Shown here: positions 49,601 through 61,600 of the stretch, one piece after another | Layout of the letters: every line of letters starts with the position of its first letter | How positions within the stretch are numbered: position 1 is the first letter of the stretch | From: Hyalella azteca | Lineage: Eukaryota; Arthropoda; Malacostraca; Amphipoda; Hyalellidae | Direction of reading: 5' to 3' | DNA: 64,000 nt | Assembly: GCF_000764305.2 (NCBI RefSeq) | Contig: NW_025943947.1 | Coordinates: 124,001 to 188,000, forward strand | Position numbers and translations under genes: made by a program | Notes under the pieces: generated by a model | What the model was told of the DNA's origin: nothing | Seen by the model: the letters and a program-made list of their open reading frames with translations, nothing else | Database searches by the model: none

Positions 49601-52600
49601 ATGGGAGGAGAGACTCTCTGTAAACGGTAAGCACTGCATGTTTGCACGAGCTTTAAGCTGTTTCATCTGCATTTTTCATCGTCACGAAGGAGTTCGCTGA
49701 AGTGCATGTGCTAATCCATGCAGGTATAACGTGAGAGGAACGACTCTAAATATCCACCATGGTTTAAAATAAAACTGGCTATGTTTACGGGCTGGTCGAG
49801 CATTGTCTCCAAATAATAGTAGTCTTTTGCAATGGTGCGAAACGGTTTATTAGAGAACACAATGTAATTTACACGATAATTTGAACAGCTGGCCAGATTT
49901 ATCCATCCGATAGCTGCTCAAAAGTACATCAGCCGACAAATGAAATGAACCGTCGTTAGTACCACTGTTTGCCTCCGTGCGACACCATGCAGTCATTCAT
50001 ATGGACATGAAAACGCAAACATTCATGAAATCATTGACGCTTAGGGCAATAACGCATAGTATAGGTTAATGCAATCATATAATAAAATAAACGGAATCAA
50101 TTTTTATTATTTTGAATTTTTTGATGTGTAAAGCCAACTTTTTCAAATTGAACCTTATTGAAAAATAAATTTTAGAAACAACACTATATTATAATAAGAC
50201 TGGCACTAATCTCCCATGCTGCTCTGATGCATGATTTTCTTAAACAGCGCATCACTGAAAATAATTATACTGTCACCGGCAGATGAATATACACAATGTT
50301 GAGTAGCTCATGAAATTGGTTTCCAAATGCTGCTGAAATATTGGGATGAAATTTCAATTCCGATTAAACGAGTGAGAATCAAGAATCTTTACTTTTCAAA
50401 AAAAAACATTACACTTTTATAGTCGAACTGATTATTGCGCTGCGTGTACCTCTCCATAACAAGCATTTTACCCAAAATTAAAATAATTATTCAACGATTA
50501 AATTAACTCCCGTAGTTAGATAAGCTCGAGATTTTCGAAAGCTCAAGCTACCTGCCTGTTCTAATTGTTGTACAGATCGTACCTCTGATTTCATCAACAC
50601 TCAGTACATGCAGAAAATATTCCTATTTCGAACGTATTTTTGTAACGTGTTGTCATCATTTAGCCTACATATTGCGCTCCAGCATCATGTAGGGTTTGGT
50701 CGAATCCAGCTTAGGTCTGGATTCATATCCCAATATACTCGTTCCACGTCCGTTTTAGCAAATATTGATTCTAGTTCCTATGATTACTCCGGCATTTGAA
50801 TGTCCCGCATAAATAGAAATTATTCAAGATTTATTGTAATATCGATCTGGCACACTGTAGGTTGAAGGTTTCCAAATCCGGGCTTAAATTCTGTTGTATT
50901 GAATAAGTTTTCGAATAAATCTTTTTATTATTAATTACCCTATAGAGGAGGGAAACACGCATTTTATAGATGGATCATATTGTAATGGTATTGTATGTAT
51001 AAGATATTGTATTGTAACCAAAATGAATCAGACGTGCGTGCAATGTTGCTGGATCAAGCCCTATTAAGTGCGGAAAAGTTGCCCTTAGCGGTGAACGTCA
51101 TTCGTTCTGCGCCACCGCAGTGAACAGTTGTACTCTGTACTTGATCAACTTGATGTATGAAGTAGAACCTTTTCTTTATCTTTCACGACCTGACATTGAA
51201 TTTTAATTGAGTAAAGCTTAATCTGTTCTAATTTAGGGATTTCAGATGGCAAGAAATCTTATCGTGTATGTGTTTTTAAGAACGAGATATTGATGGAACC
51301 TGTCAGCAAATATTTTTTTTCTGTCTTCAGAGAGACCCCGAAGTTCAGATATAATTTCTACTCTCCTACAGTTTTATTTCTTGCGCTTTTGAATGAAAGT
51401 GTAATGTGCGGTCATCTTTATTCCCCTGTTGGCGTTTAATCACAATAAGTATGATAAGCCTGGTGCGTCATTGAGGATATGTGATATTCTTACGATACGC
51501 CCCGTTGAGACTGGATCTCGTAACAATCCTTGTTGAATTCCTGGTTCTCAAATGCACTTCTATTGTATATTTCGTACGCCTGATGCATGCGCGTCACTGA
51601 CATTTTGCTTTAGTTCGGTTTTAAAGGCTTCTAGAGTTTCAGTTGCGGTGTTGGCTCTCGACTGTAAAGAAGGAAATGTTTGGTAAGCGTGTGTTCTAAT
51701 TTTGAAGATTCATGTAACGTGTATATTTGACTTTTATCGTGTTATAGGATGGAAATAAATGATTTTACTTCTCGATTATACCTTTATGTGCAATACTAAT
51801 TTTATGAAACCATTTTTACCTTTGTATATTGTTTGTTTACAGAAACCGATTTATAAAGACAACTGAACGAAAAATCGTATATTCAAATCCTTCGCCAGAC
51901 GAATATACGTAACAATCCTTCTCGTAGTAAAGTTCGAATAATGTTAGCGTTTCACAAAGCATTCATGGTTTCAACGTAGGGAAAAATTTTGAAGTCTCTA
52001 AGGAGAGAAGTTAAAAATTGCTTGAATTTTTATTGCCTTATGGCAGCAGGAGGTCTCTTATAAACATATGTCTTTCAAGAAGCGCATCGCATTCTATATA
52101 TATCACGCGGTAAATTTCTACAATGACAGCATTTGGCTTTTTGCGTAACATCCTGTAGCAAAGTCATGCTCTGGCTCCTCACTTTAGTTAATGAATTTGC
52201 GATTTAATTTAGTTTATCAACTGGCGTTTCATAACGGCCTAAGCGAGGTTATTAATCGAGGAATAACGGATAAGTCTGCATCACGCTTCGTTTTGTAATA
52301 TTGTGTATAATTTCGAGCAATTAATTATGGCTATCTATGTACCCAGGAAGTTTTATTATTTATTTTTTTTCAAGCGCTGTGTTATCTCTGTATGGATGTA
52401 TTTTAGACTTAAAATTCCCCATATTTAATATACTTGCATTTTCTCCGCAACTTACTGTAGTGATTGTTTCAGGAGAAAAAAGCTATAATTTTTTATTCCT
52501 ATGCTCTTGCGCTCTGGCCTTGAACCGTATAATCATGATATAATGCAATATTAAGGGGACCGGCTACCCTAAATTTTTCAATTTTGGCGTTTTCCGGTTT

Positions 52601-55600
52601 TTGTGCTCATCTGAAAGCTGGAATTCTGCTCTTTTCAATGGTACCACTGCCATCGCTGTACGCCAATATTTACGTTCATGACGTCTCTTTAAAGGGAAGC
52701 GGGTGGGAGAGTTCTTTAACTAATTAGATATAAAGTAATTATCTGCTGAAATCTTTGAATATAGTTTCTACTTGAGTTGTGCTGCAGTTACAAGCTTAGT
52801 CCCATCTTAAAGCTGACATTCTGAGCTTTCCAACGATACTACTGCGATCCATGTACGGCAATATTGACGCAGACGGCCGGGCTTTAATGGGGGGCGTGGG
52901 GTGGAGTTCCTTCACTAAATAGACCTAAGAAAATTAGAGCGGCAAGACTACATATCTTGGTGTATCTGGCATCTGAGCTCAGTTACCCTCCTAACATTGT
53001 ACGTAGAGGTGCGCTACAAGTTGCTGCTAGCATCCTTGAGTGGATTAAGCTACCGAAGCCTGTAGTTTGGTATCCATGCTACATTGAGTGCCTATTTCGA
53101 GGCGCACGGGACTTTGCCGCGCCGTCCTGAAAAGTTCAACTTATTGTCACGGAAAACCTATCTCCTCCTACAGTTTTCAAGCTACAGCAATGAGACATAC
53201 ACCATTCGATTCGCAAGGAAATTACCTAAAAATTTGATGATCATTTTTTTGAATTTCTGTCAGGTTAGTTTTTTATATGGGGGAGAAGGGGGGGAGGGGG
53301 GAAAAATGAGAAAAATGGGATAAAACGCGCATAAAAAAACTAATGGGAAAATGAGAAAAGTGATCATCAAAGTTTTAGGTATGGTCCTTACGAACCGAAT
53401 GATACGTGTCTCGATGTTGTAGGATGATATTTGTAGGAGGAGATAGATTTTCTAAAGTACCCCTTTTTAGCCGTTTTCTATGAATTTCACATTTTTTATC
53501 AATTTTTTCGAAAAATTCGTAGAAGCAAAATGTTCTTATTTTTACATTTTACGTATGTTTGTGAAGTTTCATGATGATCGGATAATAACTGTAGAAGTTT
53601 TTCCGGAGGGTAGCCGGTCCCCCTAAATGAAGCCAAGGGGGCAAATCGCGCTCCATAACTTGAGCGTTTCGGGTGACCTTACACGGAGCTAAGGCTAAAT
53701 TTGTAACAAGAACCATTGTAACAACGTCATACAAATTTTGGCATTCACGTGAACAGTAAACAATTTACAGGAAATGAGATGCTTTACTTTTGTAAACCTG
53801 TTACTGATGATTGTTCAGATTGAAGTTCCGCACCTGGTTAGGAAAACCCATCCAAAGAAATTATGATCTGTACCTTTTATCTCTAGTCCTGTCTGGATAA
53901 ATGCGGCGGCTTAAGACAAAAGACAGAGCGTTTCTAGCGTGGCCAAAAGTTGCTCGCAATATCACTTGTAATATAAAGGTTGAAAATTTCCTACTACTTG
54001 GAGGTAGACCACGAAGATCCAGGTTGACCAGCTCTGACATGTGCGATAAATTTTTGGTAGCCGTCAGTTAAGCTGCTGATCACGAACGGCGTACTGGTTC
54101 CTCTCTTGTAGAATTTTGACTCGACGCAAGCGTCGAGTTGTTGCGCATAATAATAGAGTATTTATTGAGAAATACTGTGGAATGGATGAACATATATTTG
54201 GGTTGTCATGTGTAGGAATTTATTCTTTGTTTTCTATTACCTGATCACGCGCTTTATCTCCTAACTCCCAGCTGTAGCTCTCTCTCTCTACGTAGCCTAG
54301 TCAATTAGTAGCTCTCTTATTGAGCATCCGATTTGCTACTTATTTGTTCTCTTGTCGATTCAGATTTACAATCATTTGTTTCTGCGCATCCCATTTCTTA
54401 ATTATTTTGTTCTCTACTTCGCATCCGATTTGTCAAGTTCACACGTTCTGATTCTTTACTTCCATTGTTTGCTATTTCTTTTAAATATATTAACGTTAGC
54501 TGTTGTGACTCGTTATTGCGTTTCATCCACCGCCTAGCTCAAAGCTTAGCTTGATAGCCACTAAGAAAGCGTTTTACAGTTCCCGGTCATTGGTAGGCGT
54601 CGGTTCACTAGATATCTTAGGTCAGTTCTTCAGAGCGTAAATAGAAGGACTCGGCAACATTCTGCCGACACTTGATTTTATGATGATGATAAATTTTCCG
54701 GAAAAGTAAGAATACATCCGCTGTGGACACAAATTCAAAAATTATATGGGATTGAATGTGTTGTAATAAAACAGAACATCAAAGATTCACTAATGCCTTT
54801 TTTGCGTTAATATTAAAGGGATGAGTCGGCTCAAGGTTTGCTGACATTTAAGCTGATGCATTGCGAATAAGATTTCAATTCCATCGCATTCATTATCCTA
54901 TTTATTTAATTAAACCGCAAGCTTAAGTAAACGCTGAAGTCCGTCGTGCTTTTAGTATAATTGATTGACTTCATGGAAAATGATTAAGTATTTACCTAAA
55001 TTTATATGGCTCAATTTTGTTTCAATTAAGCGCCTAATTCCCACTACAACGTTTACTGGCAAAATTTTATCGCAAAAGCTCGAGTCACTCCAATTTTTAG
55101 CTCAATTGATTCAATTTTTCCTCAAATGCTTGAATTCCTCGTTTTCCTTGCTCGATTGATACAATTTTACCGAAAATATCAAACTTTGGTGATTCCAATG
55201 CTATTTGGAACAACGAGCGTTGATAATTAATATAGTAGACACTCCGGATGTCTGATAGCTTCTACTGGGAATCTTTTACAGATTATAACTGGCTGGGATA
55301 TTACTCTCTGGAACGAATGCCTGTTTCAACTTTCGTTTAAAGAGAACTTCACAATCACCAAGAATATTCCTTCTAAATGAGCCAACTTGTTCATCAATTC
55401 TGTTTGAATAATAGTCTCACCGAAAGTTTCTAAATCACAATACGCAATTGTAGTCCTACTGGTGCGTTCAACACCGCCATTTCCTCAAGCTCTCGAGCAT
55501 GTGAGGTTGAAGTTTTAAATTAAAACAATCTAGAAATCGAGGCCTTCCTCCAAGGCTAGATTGCCAATGAACAATGATAATTAAAACACACCACTACAGG

Positions 55601-58600
55601 AGGTCACATCCAACGCGATTAAAGAATTAAATGACAAATATACCTCCTAAACCCAATGCTAGCAGCTTTTACATTCTATTTACAGATATAAATTACATCT
55701 ACATATTTCATCTACAATACGACTGAAGAAAATTCGAAAATTTTTCAGCTACTCGTACCAATCTAGGAGGAAGTCGAGAATCAGATGAGATTGCAGTCGA
55801 GATTAAGGCAAGGGGAAAGAGCTGACTGATGGAGATGTGTACGCTGACGGCTCAAACGAGGGGCAATGAAGACGATCTGTCAGCTCTCTTGTGAGACGAT
55901 CCCTTGCAAGCGAAAGCGGGTTTGAATTTCATAGTAAAGTCTATTCATGAACTCAGCAATATAACTATTCGTTTATTATACCGACCGTCTGCAGATTTGA
56001 ATAAAAAATATTAAGAGTGCATAGGCTTCGTTTTGAATTTTACATGCTTTTCGTATTACTCAGAAGCATGAACGCAAATTAACTCAATTAATTAAAGGAT
56101 GCCAAGAACAGCGCAAGAAACGATAATAGGACGTGTAATGTAAAACATTGAAGAAAAAATTCTGACATAGCGATGTATTAGTGATTCCTTGAAATTTCTG
56201 AGTGTTTGTCATCTACATTACTAATTAAAGTTTCACGGTTTAAAATAACAGTTTTAAAGATCTACGGTTTACGGTTTTCTTCACTCCTCTGGCCTTAGTC
56301 TAAATGTAGCTTCATAAATCCTGTAATCATTCCTGTAAATCGATTTTTATCTGAGTTAAAAACTAATTATTTACGTTTTGCACTCAACCATGTAGTATTT
56401 TACTTAAAAAATATCGAAATCAGTATTTTTCTTTTCGTCAATCATTTTACTTCAGCGGAATAATTTTAAATTTTATTTTAAATCTAATTCAGATTTAGAC
56501 TCATCGAGTTGCGATGCGATTAAAATCGAAAATTCAATTGATACGCGTGATTCGCTATAAATGTTGTGCTAAATGAGCTAAATCTTAGATAAAGAAAATT
56601 AAAATTAAATATATATCAGTTTGGAAACGTTAAAAATATGTGCATTCATTGTACGTTATGGTAAAAAGGTAATTAAAAACGATAATTTGATTCTCGGGTC
56701 ATTAAATCCTTGGTACTGCAATACTTCATGCAAGATTCAAAGCCGCGGCAATAACTGAATGAAAGACAGAAAAGATTTCTAACTTGCGGCCTAAGTTCAG
56801 AACGAGGATGAATAATGAGAAGAGTTACTTGAGAAAACTTTTGTGAAACATGTTTGATCATGAGCCGCCTTGCATGAAGTTGGGAACAAAATGTTATGTT
56901 TGGATTAACAAGCCTCCCCAACCTTAGTAGCCTCCCCAACCTCGGCCTTAGATGAGTAGGCCGAGTGTCTACTCCAATCAATATTGATGAATTGTGTAAT
57001 TATCATAAAAATTCATCAAACATTATTGATGAATTTTATCAATGCTGAACAACAAATTGTGTAAATCCGCGAGGTAAAATTACTGGGGATTTAAGTTATG
57101 GATTTAAGCAACCGAATTCTGCCGGTTCCGAATATAAATGTATTGTTTTGACAATTCATTACTAATGAAATAACACTTAGAATAATTAATGCAGTTGTGT
57201 GCATCAAAAAGACCTAATGATAACTAATAATATCCTCCAAAATTTTCATCAAGGGAGGTCTAGGGTTTAAGATGAATACATATTTGAACACATATTTATA
57301 ATCATATGAACACATATAATCATATGAATACATATTTGGTATAGTTGTGAAGATTTAAGAATTGTCGGCCCTATAAATGTTGCTTTAAGAAAATTTGGGT
57401 GAGTTTGACCCTTCATCGCCCAACTATTCAATTAGTGGCTTCGTCGCACATCATTTCTCTGTAATCATTGTTGAATGCCTTGGAACCAACCTTCAGCTTG
57501 CATGAATTATGATTCTATATGGTCAAACAATTGGTACTCATCCCTAAAACTGAGTAAACTTGACTAAAATGTGCTTCGAATCAACAAATGCTTGGAACTT
57601 ATGCATGGTGCTTTGTGTGTCAAATTCAATGGTATTATTTCTTAGCTGCTGGAAATCTGTTAACAAATTGCCTTCGAACATTCTCACTTTCATCGAATCC
57701 GTATCATCAGGGACACACTCTCAGGGTTTTTTCGTAAGAAACATAAAAATTTTTCATATTCAGAGAGAGAAACCAAAAATTACTAAAAATAAGTCGTGAC
57801 TTCTGTGTCGTTAAGGCATTTAGGCCAGGATCAGCACTCATGTGCATGCCGAACGTTTCTTGTTCAAGTAGGAATTGGAGTTCGAGTAGTTGCTTTAAGG
57901 TGGTCCACTAGTAAGCTGGGTCTCAGACCGCACGGAGACAGCAACTTAACAAGAACTTAAGCAGCATTTAAGTTTAAATTTATTCAGGGAGGGATTACTC
58001 CACGTAAACCTCAGCTACAATTCGGGTGAATAACTTGGGATAAGCTCATATTCAGATGTCGAACTACTCAGGATTTCTTATATGTCATTTAATCTGCTGG
58101 TTATTCGGATTTTCAAAACTTATTCACGTAACGAGGCTGTAAAATGTCTCGAACTTGTAAACACTCCAGTTTACACGGGCAAAAAATTCATTCGTGAGTT
58201 TTATCTTATAACGGCTAAATTAATATCTGTAAAATGATGACCAAAATTGTTCATATTTTTTAGAATCATACATCAAATATTCGAGCTGCGGCAACTCGAG
58301 ATGCAGTTCAAGATGAGAAAAAAGTATGTTGTTGATTGCATGAGTTTCCCAGTCGAGGATCAGGAAGTGTGAGATGAGCGCTGGTGGCAGGTGTTCAGTT
58401 GGTGATCTTCAAAGCCTCGAGTATCTAATTGAGCGACGTGGGGAGAAAAGCAATTAAACGGATGTGAACCCCTGAAGAAAAACTCTGTAGTTTTTCCTGC
58501 CTTTGATCGTTCATACAATGATAAGAATAAACGGTATTTCTCTTGCTGCGCGTTTAAATTATTTGTTTACTTTAGACGTCCAGTTCGCTCTGCGTGATCT

Positions 58601-61600
58601 GCATTACAAACACAAATGCGTTATCCGTTTATTCTGATAAAGTTAAAAATCTATCCTGGTTACAAAAGGAAGGTGTATTATTGTTTAGACCTCACTGGAG
58701 TTGAATGATTTATTTTCATGATGTATTTATGGTTGCTTGTGTGGTTTCGTTATGTAATTAATTCGATAAAAATAATGTTCACTGAGTTATATATCACAAT
58801 TTAGTTTTGGAGACCATAGGAATACCCACTTATATACGGCAACGCTAAATGGGCGCTCCTAAATCTGTCGACCGTGCTCACTTCTCTAAATGTTCTTCTC
58901 AACATTATTGTCATGAGCAAAGTTCTAAGAAGTTAATGAATTGTTGTAGAATTTTCTTCTTGTATCTGAGAAAATTTATCGGATTATCTTAATGCAAACG
59001 CACCCGTCATCTCAGACAGCTTCCCGATGCACGGACATTGGGCAGAGCTAACAGAGACCAGCAGAATTCGTAAACTGAAAACAAAGAAAAATTACAAAAC
59101 AGTGGATCAAAATCTTAAGATCAATCAAATGGATGGACGAGATCATATTCTGAAATTACTCCCTAATGTGGAATAAAATAAAGTCAAGCATATAATATCG
59201 AGCCAGTATTGATTCGTACTAATCTCAAATTTGAAGTCCCTTCAATCTTCCAGTTCATGATAATATATACATAATTTTTTATTCATGATCACCACAACAA
59301 GGTATACCTATTTTAAGTGACATTTTAATGGTCATCTTAATCATCCTGATCAGCATTTGCTTTCATATGCGCAGTTTAAATTGAATTAATTATTAAAATA
59401 ATTTTATCAGATTAACGTCTCGTTCAACAAGAAGGGGTTTGCATTTAGAAAAGCAATGTTCAGTCTATTGTGGCGTGCAGTGAAGACGGGACTGAACGCC
59501 AACTTCTTTCATAACCTTGCACCGTCGCGTGGTAATGTTCCAGTATCCCTAACAATGGACTCTCCTCTTTCGCAGGGGTACATTTCGACACCGACACCAT
59601 CGCGCTGCAAGCAGCGATCGTGAAGACGATCAGAACCTTCGCCTACGGAGTGCAGAGTTTCGTAGCGGACCCACGAAACTCTCACTTCAGCCTCGTACCC
59701 GAGATTTCCTGTCAAGGCGATGCCGGCGCCAAGTGGGAAAGCGGCGTACATTTCTACAGGTACGTGAATCTTTTCTCGTGGATTTAATGAATTCATGTAA
59801 GGTTTCATCGAATATTAATTTAGAGCTACCACATTAATTGACTAGAAATGCGAGATATCCTGCATGTTTGTGCGCGTTCATTCATTTTTACGGAAAGGAC
59901 TTCAATCATTCAACTAATTGTTCTCCCTTTTAAGTTATGGTCTAATTCAATACATTTTCGTTCGTGAGAGCATCTCGTCCAATTTAAACTCAGTTTGACA
60001 GAATTTTTTTTTTCTAGTGGATTTAAATTTGTTGACTTTATTATTGATAGAAATTTGTATAACATGAAGGAAAGAGCAAGACTCATCTTCAATAGTTTGC
60101 ACATTGAAATTGAGAAATATCTTGTTCACTATGCTATGATTTTCTGATAACATCATTAATTCAAAAGATGACGGTGTCAGAAGATGAATGTAAATTATTT
60201 TCATCAGACTAAATTATTCATCTCAACCACTCCCATAGCATATAATATATATTTATTTTATCAGAGCAGTCGTGAATTTTAATATTATCAGCAGTAAAGC
60301 TTAACAAATTCATTGACTATCGTATCTGTACTTAGACTTCGGAAAGACGAGTTTAGTCTCTGACTATGTAATTAATCTGCTTTGAAACAACGCACCTCTA
60401 AACTCGTGGAGCTCATAGAATAGAAGTTTCCTCTTCTTAATGTTAGCGTCATAACTTTAAAACTTGCCGAAGTTCCTAACTCTAAAGGCGAGTTTGAGCA
60501 GATAATTAAACAGCTGAGCAAACTGGTTCGAAACATTAAAATAACGCGTCGATATATTACATGTCGTTATAATTTCACATCATTGTCTAAATAAATTTAT
60601 ACTAATTATCAATGACTGTAATACCGTCCAAAATGCGATCGAGAAAAACATGTAACTATTGATTGAAATCTTTACTGGAATAATGCAATGATTACAAAAA
60701 CTCTAAAGTTTCTCTGTGATCTGATTTAAATCGAATGTGATAATGCGGGGTACTGCATGCGTCGTGGTGTGAACGAGCACGTTTCATAATGCGAAAATTC
60801 AATAAACCTGCAGCTTATATTAAATTGTGATACCTAATAATGTTGAATTAATATTTAAATGTAAGATATTGTTGAGGCTTATTCAAACTTACATTTTTAT
60901 ATGATCTAGCCTAGCAACTACATCAACAAAATTTAACATTGTAATAAGCACACTGTATCCTTTCATTCATTGGTGCCTGATTGAACAAGTTTCGAATAGC
61001 CGAATAGCCAAGCGCAACGTCATACGTGTATATAAATTTATACACGTACGACGAAATATGAGGAAATTTTTTACAATTCAGTCAGAGGCCCGCTTTCTGC
61101 TTTCCTTTTCGAATTATTTTCCCAATTTGGATTACTCATAGTATCCGTGCCAGCTATGTAAATCTCTTTCTTTTTTTCAACGACAACTATAATATAGAAT
61201 TGAGACTCGTCGTCTTAGTTTGGCGGATTAGGCAATAGTGCCTCAGTAATTTGTCAAGAGTTCTCAGCAGAAAAGTTTTAGTTGGCATCTCTCGGTAGCC
61301 TCTGGACAAGAGATGGTCGTGCCGTTCTACACCTGCGATGAATTTTTAATGATGCAAGTATTTTCATTGCACCTTCACACAATTCCTGATGAATTCGGAT
61401 GTATCTCTGAAGTTTTTTGAAACATTCTGGTTCGTTAGATTGAAATGTACCATGTTTTTTTTTAATATTTTTACTCACAATCATATAGTATTGTATCTTT
61501 TTTCTCGTACATGAATTACACATGCATGCAGACATCATGTTCACCTTCAATACAACTATTAAATAAATAAATGACGATTTTTTTGTGTTGCGAGAATAAG

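Larger units (their letters stand above)
42009..59575 (+). other. Nmdar2 intron 4 (17.6 kb)
   Basis: Phase 1, donor gtgagt, acceptor ttcgcag. More than ten times the length of introns 1 to 3. Mostly AT-rich with no conserved coding. It holds a perfect hairpin at 42521-42545, another at 46836-46872, a short antisense ORF at 49315-49587, a TTAA-flanked inverted-repeat element at 52551-53627, a 20-bp palindrome at 54119-54138, and short AT-rich repeats near 57270-57340 (acatatttgaacacatattt and variants). Apart from these I see nothing in 42.6-46.8, 46.9-49.3, 49.6-52.5 and 54.2-57.2 kb that I can name. Confidence 0.85.

Noticed and set aside
56673..56981. 102-codon minus-strand frame, Arg/Leu-rich start
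   Set aside because: The N-terminal pattern comes from a short cctccccaacct direct repeat; no family or splice signal.
59509..59808. 99-codon antisense frame
   Set aside because: Shadow of Nmdar2 exon 5 on the opposite strand.
60515..60545. ggttcgaaac, resembling the B box of a tRNA gene
   Set aside because: No A box or cloverleaf can be drawn around it.
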